Assembly (NCBI GenBank): GCA_033064195.1
Contig: JARBJD010000314.1
Coordinates: 19,496 to 83,495, forward strand
From: Blattamonas nauphoetae
Taxonomy: Eukaryota; Preaxostyla; Oxymonadida
DNA: 64,000 nt
Reading direction: 5' to 3'
The notes under the pieces are model-generated. The model worked only from the letters and a program-made list of their open reading frames with translations. It did no database searches and was not told the DNA's origin. Below, piece by piece: positions 1-8,833 of the stretch. Made by a program: the position numbers and the translations under genes. Position 1 is the first letter of the stretch; every line of letters starts with the position of its first letter.

Positions 1-485
1 CATCACAGGATACGAAAAGGAATACCAGCACTTTGAGAATTTCACTGGACAGAAGTTTCCCAAACGCGATTATCCAAATATGTTCTCACTCAGCAAGCGA
101 CACAGGCCTTCGTTGAATTTCTGCCTGTTCAACAAGACCCAGACGAAGCCATCTTCTGTCACCGCACGTTTGTTTCACTTCTCGAAAATGGACAAAACCC
201 ACAAGTGGCTGGTCTGGGATTTGGGGAGGAAGAAGGACAAAGTGTTCTTGCGTTTCTTCCAGCGGACAGACACCAACTGAGAAGGCAGCACCGGCCATCA
301 CAAAAATGCTCATGATTGTTCTGACGATCGTAAAGTCTGATTACGTCAACCAAGAAACGATAGATAAATTGGTTTATATTGGAAATAGGTTGATGGGGGT
401 GGTTCCAGATGCTGTGAAGCAGGAGATTATCGTCAAATTTGATAGCGACAGACAAACACTTCTTCAAACACTCTTCTCAGGGTGA
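1..485 (+). CDS. Importin-5/Kap121-type nuclear transport receptor, C-terminal part
   Basis: Carboxyl end of a HEAT-repeat importin-beta family protein, which carries cargo through nuclear pores under Ran control. From about 40 to 270 one frame reads FLPVQQDPDEAIFCHRTF, which lines up in order with the importin-5 stretch beginning WLPLHEDKEEA. A second frame, from about 264, reads the closing helices ending LLQTLFSG, with a TGA stop at 483-485. The frame steps once between them, near 255-290. Either a 47-nt intron (242-288, GT to AG, length fits the step) or a single-base shift would explain it. The alignment favours keeping the residues inside that putative intron, so a shift or sequence error is possible. 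The N-terminal part lies left of the window, and the first 40 bases could hold an exon boundary. Family assignment rests on recalled human importin-5 sequence. Confidence 0.65.
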
Positions 486-657
486 TATAATAAAATCATT
501 TCATATGCAAGAAGTATTTGAGGGGTTTGTTTCAATTTGCGTGGATACTGGTGTAATTAAACGTGTTCGTACCAACTAAAACCTCTTCAACTTGTGAATA
601 TAATCTATCGTGGTCAGATCTTCTGAATCGATCGAATTCTGGTTCAGGTTATTTTAA

Positions 658-3238
658 ATGAGTGCTATATCACATCCTCACGCCCCAAAAACTGAAATCT
701 TGCACGTACAGATGCCATGGGAGGCTCGCGCTGAGGACATTCAACGAAAAGAAAAGTGGTCCGTTCTTGAAAAAATACTCTCTATCAGACCGTTTGGACG
801 AAATGAATTGAATGTATGATGACAGTTTCTTCGTTTTATTGCATATAATAGGCTGTTCTTACCTTAAATACCAATAAACGCGCCTCCCATCAACTTTTGA
901 CTGCTCCTTCCTCAAAACTTCCAAATGCTTCCTTCAATATTCCAGCAATTATTGAAAATTGTCCCCGTGATGCCATCCGTGGATTCGATGAATATCTCAA
1001 GGCCCTCTCAGAACCAGAACAACAAGCGATCCAAACTGTGTTGCTATCTTTCATGGCAGACTGCTTTTTGCAACTCCGCACACAAATTACTTCTAGTCCA
1101 TACGTCTGTGGTCAATATAACACCATCACTCCCCCTTCTCCAAAGACAGAATTGGAGATTCCCTTCTTGATGAAGCATCATGCTCCATCTCCACAATCAC
1201 GGACTCCCTCTGCTCCTGCCCCATTCTTTTCCACTCAGATGGTATCAATTTCGAGGATACTCACACCTGGTCTCCTTGCTGGCATGTTCTTCTGCTTCTT
1301 CCACACTCGCCCTGAAATCATCGAGGCAGAAGCCGGAAATTACAGGTTATTCATGCCCAACACAACTTTTGCCGATCTTCTCGAATACAGCACGCGGGTA
1401 ATGTCCTCAAATTCTTCAAAATCGATCTTGCTTTTGGATCAGACCAGCATTGTCTTCAAAAAGAAGGTCCAGCCGACAGCCAAACAACTCGAAAGGAAAC
1501 AGGCAAGGAAAGAAGCCAGAAAAAACACACGACAGAGTTGGAAAGAAAAGAAACAGGCCAAACGAGCAGCTATGGAAGCGAGAATGGCAGAAGGCACTTC
1601 AGAATCGGAAGATCCACAACCGTCGCCTTCCTCTCAAATCACTCCCCCTCACTCTCCCTCGACTTCCACACCATCCCCGGCTGCACCATCCAAACCGACA
1701 TCGTCGTCGAAAGTGCACATCCATCCAGCTTCTGTCACTAAATTGAACTGCCTCTTCCATTTCTTCCATCGAGTGCATTCGTCTGGTCCTCTGTCGCGCC
1801 AGTTGGAGGTGCAGCGGAGGTCGATGGACAAGACACCTGATTGGGCAGAGAGCAGGAAGACACTGTGCAGAGTGCTGATTGACATTGATGGGAGAGTGGA
1901 GGACACGTATGGATGTGACTGGGTTGTTCGTTTCTGTTGGCTTGACGTGGTGATTGAGTCATTCGTTGTCCTTCCATCTTCTTCTCTCTTCTGACCTTCT
2001 CTCTTCTTTTCCTCTTCAGTCCTCCTCACCATTTCAAAGTCGACTTCGCCAACCGCTTTCTTGGTGGAGGAGTTCTTCGTCACGTATGTCTCTCTCATCC
2101 TCTCAATCATTCTCTCTCACACACACGCACACCCTCCCTTTCATCATCCTCTCACCTTCTCACTCTCGCAGGGTGCTGTTCAGGAAGAGATCCTCTTGTC
2201 CATCTGTCCCGAGGGGTTGATTCCCATGCTCTTTCTGGAAGAGCACTCAGCGAACGAAGCGTCGCTGATTGTCAATGCTGAGCGGTTCTGCCAGTACAAA
2301 GGATATCAAATGGCGTTTGCCTTCAATGGACCCTTTCATGAGTGTGTTGGAGAGAATGGAGTACTCGTTTGATTTTGAGGAGATGGATGACTTTAGAGTG
2401 TTGTGGGTGATTTCATACTTCTTCTCGTCTCTTCTTGTCATCATTCCCTTCCTCCTCGCAGAGAGCCGGAGAGTGAAGTCAAGTCGCGGATGATTGTGAT
2501 GGATGCCACGAACTACAGCGGTCCGCCGACGGGAAGGAACGAGGTGAAGAACCAGTGGAGCAAGACCGCCATCGACAGAGAGTTGAACAAAGTGTGTTAA
2601 CTGTCATCATCATCGGTTTCATCATCTTTACACTGTTTCTCTTATCCCATGTCTTTTCCTCTCGCTCACCCATTATCTATTTTGTCTCTTTTCCTCGCTA
2701 GGCTCTCACAGGCTTCTCTTTCGTCACTCCGGGCGAGTCTCTCTGCACAGGCCACTGGGGATGTGGGGCATACCGTGGCGATCGCGTGATGAAGTTCCTG
2801 CTGCAGTGGATGGCAGCGAGCGAGCAGGAAGTGGGGGAGATGCAGTGGTGTGGGATGGAAGAGAAGGCAGACATCCTTCGAGTGATGTCGCTCGCTGAGC
2901 ATCTCGCTCGTTCTCGTTGCACGCCTCGTCCTCGCGATGGTCCGTCGGAAGGAAGTGTGGGAGTGACAGCGCATCATCCAGAGCTGATTGAGGAATACAC
3001 ATCCCTCTCCCCACCATCCCCACTCTCACCCACCCCAGCCAGCACTCCTCCTGTGACGGTTGGTGATCTGTATCGGGCTCTTCTGGTGTTCTGCCAGCCG
3101 TTCAGCTCGGCAGCTCCGAAAGAAAAGACAAGTCTGAGTGCCGAGGAGAGGAAGGAAGCGTATTTGTCGCGAGTTCAGATCACGCGGCCGAGTGGGCAGG
3201 AGCTGGTGGAGTTTTTGGTGAAGCGATTCGAGCGGTAA
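658..3238 (+). CDS. PARG: Poly(ADP-ribose) glycohydrolase (PARG), six exons
   Basis: Hydrolyses poly(ADP-ribose) to free ADP-ribose. Exons: 658-813, 852-1906, 2020-2083, 2172-2341, 2462-2591 and 2702-3238, with introns of 38, 113, 88, 120 and 110 nt, all GT-AG. Spliced length is 2112 nt, 703 residues. The ATG at 658 gives the N-terminal WSVLEKIL segment typical of PARG; the first exon joins in frame as FGRNELN-AVLTLN. Exons 3 and 4 join to give the signature VDFANRFLGGGVLRH-GAVQEEI, with the GGG loop and the QEE catalytic glutamates intact. Downstream, RELNK-ALTGF, CTGHWGCGAYRGD and VGDLYRALL match the PARG macrodomain core. Residues about 200-330 hold a basic, Ser/Pro-rich insert not typical of the catalytic fragment. 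It looks active. The intron at 2342 uses GTGTGT. It is one of the more intron-rich genes here. Confidence 0.93.
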
Positions 3239-3339
3239 GGAGCTGTTGAGGTCACTCGAGATTCGGACATGATTCATTTTTGTTGTGTGAAGAGTTGTCT
3301 GGCTTTCAATTCACAATCAGTTCTTATCTGCGCATGTTA

Positions 3340-3800
3340 TCGTTGTTTCTTTTAACGTCATGTGCTAATCACTTTTTGGTTGGACGAGTACTCGATCCTT
3401 CCAATCACGTCGTGATGTGGATTTGATACAGAATGGAACACTCTTCAGACTCAATTCACTCAGAAATGCATCATTGACAAATGAATCATCATCACTCGTC
3501 ATACCGCACACATCCGACTCATCGCTCCTCCTGGATGTGTTTCAGGTTCATTGATTTGATTGATGGTGTGATCACACCCATTGAACTGGTGAGGGCACTT
3601 TCTCGTTCTCGCTATTCACTCATACAATTCGCTAATTTCTTTCATTTTCTTGGAACATTTCACATTCCACCTCAATAATCGGCCAGCTGTGGCAAGAACT
3701 AGGTGATCCAACATCAAACGAGATGAACCAATTCATGCTGCAACACCTATATTGTGTGTCACCCCGATATCTGCATGTCAAATGAACTGAGAAACTCGGT
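3340..3800 (+). other. Possible small intron-containing gene, unrecognised
   Basis: Between PARG and the next gene, exon-like pieces appear on the plus strand. An open stretch from about 3366 reads RRDVDLIQNGTLFRLNSL. A block after a TTTCAG acceptor at about 3544 reads FIDLIDGVITPIEL and ends at a GTGAGG donor. A third block after a CCAG near 3687 reads LWQELGDPTSNEMNQF and stops at a TGA near 3785. The second and third pieces join well, but I could not fix a start or a consistent first exon. The product is not recognised. It may be a small real gene or a gene relic. Confidence 0.22.
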
Positions 3801-3913
3801 GTTAAGTTTTTGTGCCTCCGCTTGTAAAACTGAGTGGAATGCACATGGCGAAGGTGGTAATGTTGATGAAAAAAAGATTGCGAAAATTAAAGCGTGCCTG
3901 ACTTTGTTCCTTC

Positions 3914-4360
3914 TCAAGGAGCGTTGGCTGGAGGTGCAATCGCATTCAATGGTCGACGATTGCGTCTCGGCACGGCCTGTCCTTGTCTAATCTCGTCTCT
4001 GGGCTCCACACGTTGTTGGTTCATGTATTCCTGCAATTCTCTTTGCTGTTGTTCCACCTGCTCCTGGAGTCTTTCCAGCAATCTTCTTTGTCGGCCCAGC
4101 TCCTCCTGCTGTCGTTTGTTTCTCTTGTACAAATAGACAACTCCCCCAATTCCGACCACGATGACCACGCCTGTTGCAGTCATAAGCACTCCACTCGTCA
4201 CGGAGGGCCATGCAATGGATGGCAAAAGAGGAATTTTGTCCTTAACGAAATCCCAGAGCCACTTGATTCCTATGAGGGTGTACTTTCCGATTTTGACCAT
4301 GGCGTCTATTTTGTTCGGGTCTAACAAAGATTGAAAAATATCAATGTTCTGTGTGCTCAT
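3914..4360 (-). CDS. Small membrane protein with cytosolic coiled coil
   Basis: Uninterrupted frame of 148 residues starting MSTQNIDIF. A hydrophobic segment at about residues 53-79 (SGVLMTATGVVIVVGIGGVVY) is followed at once by a basic KRNKRQQ stop-transfer stretch and about 40 residues of Glu/Gln/Arg-rich heptads (LLERLQEQVEQQQRELQEY), a clear coiled coil. The C-terminal tail is Arg/Pro-rich. There is no recognisable enzyme motif. It is transcribed divergently from the LRAT-like gene starting at 4431, with only 70 bp between the two ATGs, so they may be co-expressed. Both products are predicted single-pass membrane proteins with a basic tail. A type III-like orientation with the coiled coil in the cytosol follows from the positive-inside rule. 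Function unknown. Confidence 0.7.
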   Translation of the reverse strand: MSTQNIDIFQSLLDPNKIDAMVKIGKYTLIGIKWLWDFVKDKIPLLPSIAWPSVTSGVLMTATGVVIVVGIGGVVYLYKRNKRQQEELGRQRRLLERLQEQVEQQQRELQEYMNQQRVEPRDEIRQGQAVPRRNRRPLNAIAPPANAP

Positions 4361-4430
4361 CGAAATTCAGCAATTTCTTCACCCATACCTTGCTTGAGGA
4401 CACTGGCAGTTTCTGGAAAAAGTTCATGGG
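4361..4430. promoter_or_regulatory. Shared 70-bp divergent promoter region
   Basis: The only DNA between two divergent start codons. It must hold both 5' untranslated regions and any core promoter elements not inside coding sequence. I see no clear TATA box or palindrome. Confidence 0.4.
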
Positions 4431-5078
4431 ATGATCTATCTCATGCAACCAGAACCACAACGACACACAGATATACCAAACATGCCGGATCAATTCCGCC
4501 AATCGCGAACATATCAAGTCATCGCAGCGACCATTAGTGTCAGAGGCAACACCGTAGGCTCGGGCGTCGTTGATGCAGCTGGCGGTAAACACACCCTCCT
4601 CCACCTCACACCGACGAATGGTGAGAACGTTATTGACAATGTAGAAGGGCTCACTGTGGACTTCAATCCGGCCGGGGTGGGCTTTAGGGTCCAGACATGC
4701 AGAGAGTTCGAGTTGTGGAGCGAAGGGAGAAGAGGACGGTCTTCAATCTCTTTTTTCATCTGTTTTAGGTGCAACGTCTGGGGGCAACATTCGTATGACG
4801 TGATTATCCAAAAAATCACCGACATGATGAGAGGCGAATACACAGCGGACAACTACAACCTGTTGACGCGGAACTGCCAGCATTTCGTGATGGAGTTGTA
4901 CGGATTTCTGATTGGGACAGAACATGGGGTGCCAATCCCACGCGAGATGATAGATGTGTGCAGTGGAATTTGGAACGCTGGAAAAATGATTATCTGGGGC
5001 TTTGTTTGTGGGATTTTCGGGGCACTCGCGGGATGGGCAGTGATGAGAGTTGGTCGGAGAAGTAATAATAAGAAATAG
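4431..5078 (+). CDS. LRAT/PLAAT-like (NlpC/P60 superfamily) membrane protein
   Basis: Exons 4431-4738 and 4769-5078, separated by a putative in-frame 30-nt intron ending TTTTAG; spliced product 205 residues. If unspliced it is 215 residues, so the splice is an inference. The centre carries NYNLLTRNCQHFVMELYGF, close to the Asn-Cys-Glu-His-Phe motif of LRAT and PLAAT thiol acyltransferases/phospholipases, with the candidate nucleophile at Cys139. A C-terminal hydrophobic segment (WGFVCGIFGALAGWAVM) followed by RRSNNKK gives a tail anchor like that of PLAAT proteins. The upstream histidine of the catalytic pair is not obvious: HTLLHL near residue 48 and GQHSYD near residue 112 are candidates. 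A permuted papain-fold (PPPDE) member is the alternative. The substrate cannot be told. Confidence 0.55.
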   Translation: MIYLMQPEPQRHTDIPNMPDQFRQSRTYQVIAATISVRGNTVGSGVVDAAGGKHTLLHLTPTNGENVIDNVEGLTVDFNPAGVGFRVQTCREFELWSEGRRGRSSISFFICFRCNVWGQHSYDVIIQKITDMMRGEYTADNYNLLTRNCQHFVMELYGFLIGTEHGVPIPREMIDVCSGIWNAGKMIIWGFVCGIFGALAGWAVMRVGRRSNNKK

Positions 5079-5676
5079 AGTTGAGAGAGATGAAAACTAG
5101 TTCACGTCACAGATTCTTGATTGAAGTTGGTTTCATTGAAGAGCAATCAATGTGGGATGAGAGAATTGGCACGTGATAACGAGATTTTGAGGCAGTGCCG
5201 TTGGGTATGTCACGGTGCAAGCACATAATCGGGTTAATCGCTCATCGAATGAAGTGTCGTGATTGACACTCAATCCCAGAATATTGACTTGAACAAAGAG
5301 CTCAGTTCGTGAGCAGATGATGGATGCAACCGGGAACGGGGTTATGAGAACGGAGTTATTCTGGACAACGGACATTTAGAAGTCGATCCGAACCCATCAT
5401 CCACAGGTCGGATCACCAACTCAGTGGAAGAATGATCGAACGCCGTATTACGTCGTCGAAGATGATGAATCTCACCGTTCTCTCCTTAAAATGAATCCAT
5501 GTTGGGATTTTTCACAAGAACAACTTGGGAGAATGTTGTGTGATGGGTTTGACATTGAATCAGAAGAAAGCGAGTTTGAAAGTGGATCAAAAACGGATCA
5601 AAAGAGAGAGGTCCACATCATTGTTATATCAAACATTGCACGAAACAAGTGGTCAGTTTGGATCAAGCAAGATTCG
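5079..5676. other. Intergenic, no supported gene
   Basis: About 600 bp between the LRAT-like gene and the stop of the coiled-coil/SPRY-like gene. Short open frames occur on both strands, but none has family features, splice logic or codon bias that I trust. Confidence 0.5.
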
Positions 5677-7223
5677 TCAGGATCGGAGTCGTTTGAGCCA
5701 CAGCACCTCAACAGAATGATTCTCAATGGTGAAACCAGTTGTAATCCCGAGGCAGAGAGGAGAAGGGATGTCGGTGAAGATCCCAGGCTGTTCCTCCTCG
5801 TCCACAAACAGTCGAGCTTCTCTCGTCCACATATTCACTCGAATCGCTGCTGTCTGTCCAACTCCATCACACTTCTTGTTTGTTCCTTTTGGTTTGAATT
5901 CTCCGTCTTTCCACATCCCTCCACTCCAGAGATTGAAATCACCACCAATCCCACCAACGTGGTTTCCACAATGCTTTTGTGTGGCATCTGCAGGAAGTGG
6001 ATGTCTGAGGAAGCCAGGTCCTGAAAAGATGAGAAGAGAGAAGAACACACTCACATTCATAAAAGTGTTTCCACTTGCTCTGATTTTGAGTTCCCACTCT
6101 CCCTCGTCAATCGGATGAGTGAATGCTGTTCTCCAATTCGCTCCAAGTTCAAGTTTCACAATTTGGGTGAGAGTGGCTTGAGTGAGTCTGTGAGCAGTTC
6201 TGTCGAGTGTTTGTAGCGATTCTGTTCCAACCCAAATCGGAACATCGGCCAGTTGCAGTTTCTGTTCCTCCACAATCCGCATCAACCGTTGAATCTCTTT
6301 CTCACTCTTCACTTTCTCTTTTCTCGCTTCTTCACATTCTTGTTTCATCAGGATTACTTCAGTAGTAAGGTTATCTTTTTCTGCAGCCATCTCTCTCTTC
6401 TCTCTCTCACTCGTCTCCTTCTCGTCTCTCGCCTTTCGAAGGTCTTCTCTCGTTCTCGTCACTTCATGTTTCAGCTTCTCTTTGTCTCGCAGTGCCTGTC
6501 CTTTCTGTTCCTCAACCCGTCTCTGCCTCTCCTCTGCCATCCGCTTCCCTTCCTCCGCACTTCTCATCTTCTCCTCTGCTGACCTCTTCTCTTCTTCTGC
6601 TTGTGCAACTCGATCTGTGAGCACCTTGTTGTGTTTCATCAATTCTGAAGATCGTTGTTCGAAGTCAGAGAACGACTGTGCCATCGTTTGGAATTCTGCG
6701 GTTTCCACAAGCACGAAAGGCCCATCAAGAACAGAATCCAACGTTGCAAGTGAATGTGTGATTCGGAGGCTTCCCTTCTTGGGGAGGGCGGGAGAGCGAG
6801 AGAGTGCTGTGAGGGCGGTGTGGAGAAGTCGTTTGTTCGCCACAGGAACATCCAAATCCGAAACCAATGTCAGAATTCGGGAGATCTCATCCAATAGTCT
6901 GCATATTGTGGTTTCATCCTTTCCATCCCAATCCCGAATCAGCAGGGGAATCGCATTCCAGTTTGGCGTGTTAACAATCATTGAAACATTTGATCCTGAA
7001 CTCAATAATTCGTCCAACACTGATTGAATCGATATTGGTTTCTATAAAGAAAGAAAAAGAGGTCAGTTCAATTTGCAAAAAGAAGAAACAGACTGTCGCA
7101 GTTGTTGAATCGAATAAAGTGGTATTCTGAGGAGATCCAAAATCACAAAGGAAGTAGAAGAAAGGAGATCATGGAGCGATTACTTGAGAAAGCATGAAAT
7201 ACCTGATCAAAATTACCAAACAT
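5677..7223 (-). CDS. Coiled-coil protein with C-terminal SPRY-like domain
   Basis: Three exons on the minus strand: 7203-7223 (ATG, MFGNFDQ), 6051-7041 and 5677-6020, with introns of 161 and 30 nt; spliced product 451 residues. The tiny first exon ends CAG before GTATTT and joins in frame to KPISIQSVLDELL. Residues 1-130 look alpha-helical. About 130-275 is a long charged coiled coil (repeated AEE/AEK heptads). The C-terminal part carries SPRY-like beta strands (HVGGIGGDFNLWSGGMW, VNMWTREARLFVDEEEQPG). SPRY domains bind proteins, and the coiled coil suggests oligomerisation. I associate this architecture with large Blattamonas families, from memory. The 30-nt intron keeps frame; without splicing the ten extra residues would interrupt the beta domain. 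Exact function unknown. Confidence 0.75.
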
Positions 7224-7667
7224 GTGGATGTCAACGGATCAACTCACAACTATTTTTATCATGAGTTGTGAGATTCACGTTCACATGCTATTCCAGTTTT
7301 CTGTGGAATCATGGAATGATTGATCGTTTATTCATGCATTCATTTGAATTCTGATTTCAATGATGGCTGGTGGAGACGATCTCTCCAAACTTTTTTTTTA
7401 CTCTGTTATGGTTCATCAAAATTGTTCTTTTCACGAAGTTGAGCCGTCACCATCAATTACAAATAATCAACTGAAACCACATCCTGGAGATGTGAAAGAT
7501 TTGTGCATGGCAAAGGTGTGAAAAACAAAGAGCAAAATTTGGAGGTACGACGGCAATGTTTTCACACATTTAGGAGTTTTAGCAAACAAGTGAAAGTTAT
7601 GAGAAAAAAAGGTGAATTTAGATGACATCTCTGTCCCTCTAGGAGACTTGGTTTTCGAGACGAAAAG
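7224..7667. other. Intergenic, no supported gene
   Basis: AT-rich stretch of about 440 bp between the start of the coiled-coil/SPRY-like gene and the stop of RPL10, containing runs such as a nine-T tract near 7391. I see no exon or RNA gene. Confidence 0.5.
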
Positions 7668-8476
7668 TTAGTGCCTCAGTTTCTTTTCCATAATGAATGG
7701 GTTCTCCTTGACGAGCTTGCAGTTCACTCCATCCGGGATAATTTTGCCGTCCTTGCGAAGTTGAGCGTATTGGAGTTGAGTGAGCTTCGTGAAGCCCCAC
7801 TTGTCAGACACAACAACCTTCTGGCGACCGGGGAATTTCATTGAAGCACGGCGGAGAGCTTCAACGCAGTTTTGTTTGTTCTTTTCGATTGTGCGGATTG
7901 AGATGAGAGGATCGCCAATGTCGACACGGGCAACGAGACCGTTTGGCTTACCCCAGGCACCTCTCATACCTTGCTGCAATCTGTGGGATAATGAAAAGGG
8001 GAAATAGAACGAGCAAACCTATCGGCACCGGCACATGAAAGCATCTTGTTGATGCGGATGACGTGAAATGGATGCGCACGGATGCGAAGGTGATAGGCAT
8101 CTTTGCCGGCAAATTTGGTCATATATTTGTTGGCGGCAACACGGGATGCTTCGAGGGCCTCACTGGTGATTTGCTCCTTCTCAAGAGAGAGAAGGTGCAC
8201 ACAAAGGGGGAAATCATCCACTGAAGCCTTCTTGCGGCCAAGATCGAAGGTTCTGATCTTAGGATCTGGCACTCCACGGTTGAAACGAGATTTGGGGAAT
8301 GGGCGATTCTTTTGGTAACGATAGCAACGTGCAGGTCCTAGAAAAAAAAGATAGTGAATTTGATGACCACCGGAACAATGATTGAATGAAAATAAGAGAG
8401 AAAAATGGCGAATAATCACATGCATGAACAAATTAGAACCAGAAGAACAGATTTTATTGTGCATACTTCTTCCCAT
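7668..8476 (-). CDS. RPL10: Large-subunit ribosomal protein L10 (uL16, QM)
   Basis: Structural protein of the 60S subunit near the peptidyl-transferase centre and P-site tRNA. Three exons: 8467-8476 (only 10 nt, MGR plus one base), 8019-8337 and 7668-7980, with introns of 129 and 38 nt; product 213 residues, the usual length for eukaryotic L10. After splicing it starts [20 protein letters not shown] and continues through [20 protein letters not shown], the [18 protein letters not shown] loop and [13 protein letters not shown], all hallmarks of the family. The 10-nt first exon is easily missed by gene finders. The start lies 357 bp from the divergent USP gene. Looks fully functional. Confidence 0.97.
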
Positions 8477-8833
8477 TTAGACTTGAATTTCAATGCCCAT
8501 AAAATGGCCTTTTTGTGGAAATGCGGCTTTGGTCTGAATTACTGTTTTAGCGTCAGATTTTACTTTATCTTTTTATTATATGACTGTTTGGAAATACGGT
8601 TTGGACAATAAACGCCTATGCGAGTCTATGCACATCCATTCTGAAAAGCTTCGAAACTTGTCTGGTATTGTATAATCTGTGATCTACCATGATGAATAGC
8701 TTTGAACCTGAGCATCTTCTCGCATTCAGTTCATCTCACCGCCTTTTCCATCGGTTCTTCTGGAAAAAAAACTTGAGAATTTTGTTGTGGTTGCTCATTC
8801 ATAAAACAAGATTTCTGGGGATCAATCGGCATC
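8477..8833. promoter_or_regulatory. Divergent intergenic region between RPL10 and USP gene
   Basis: A 357-bp stretch between two divergent starts, presumably holding both promoters. It is AT-rich with no clear TATA box at a fixed distance. An open frame running through part of it has no family features. Confidence 0.35.

Noticed and set aside
5491-6118. Plus-strand frames opposite the coiled-coil/SPRY-like gene
   Set aside because: Antisense to a well-supported gene, with no motif.
7380-7660. Possible RNA gene or exon between the coiled-coil/SPRY-like gene and RPL10
   Set aside because: Only homopolymer runs and short stems were seen; no conserved box or splice logic.
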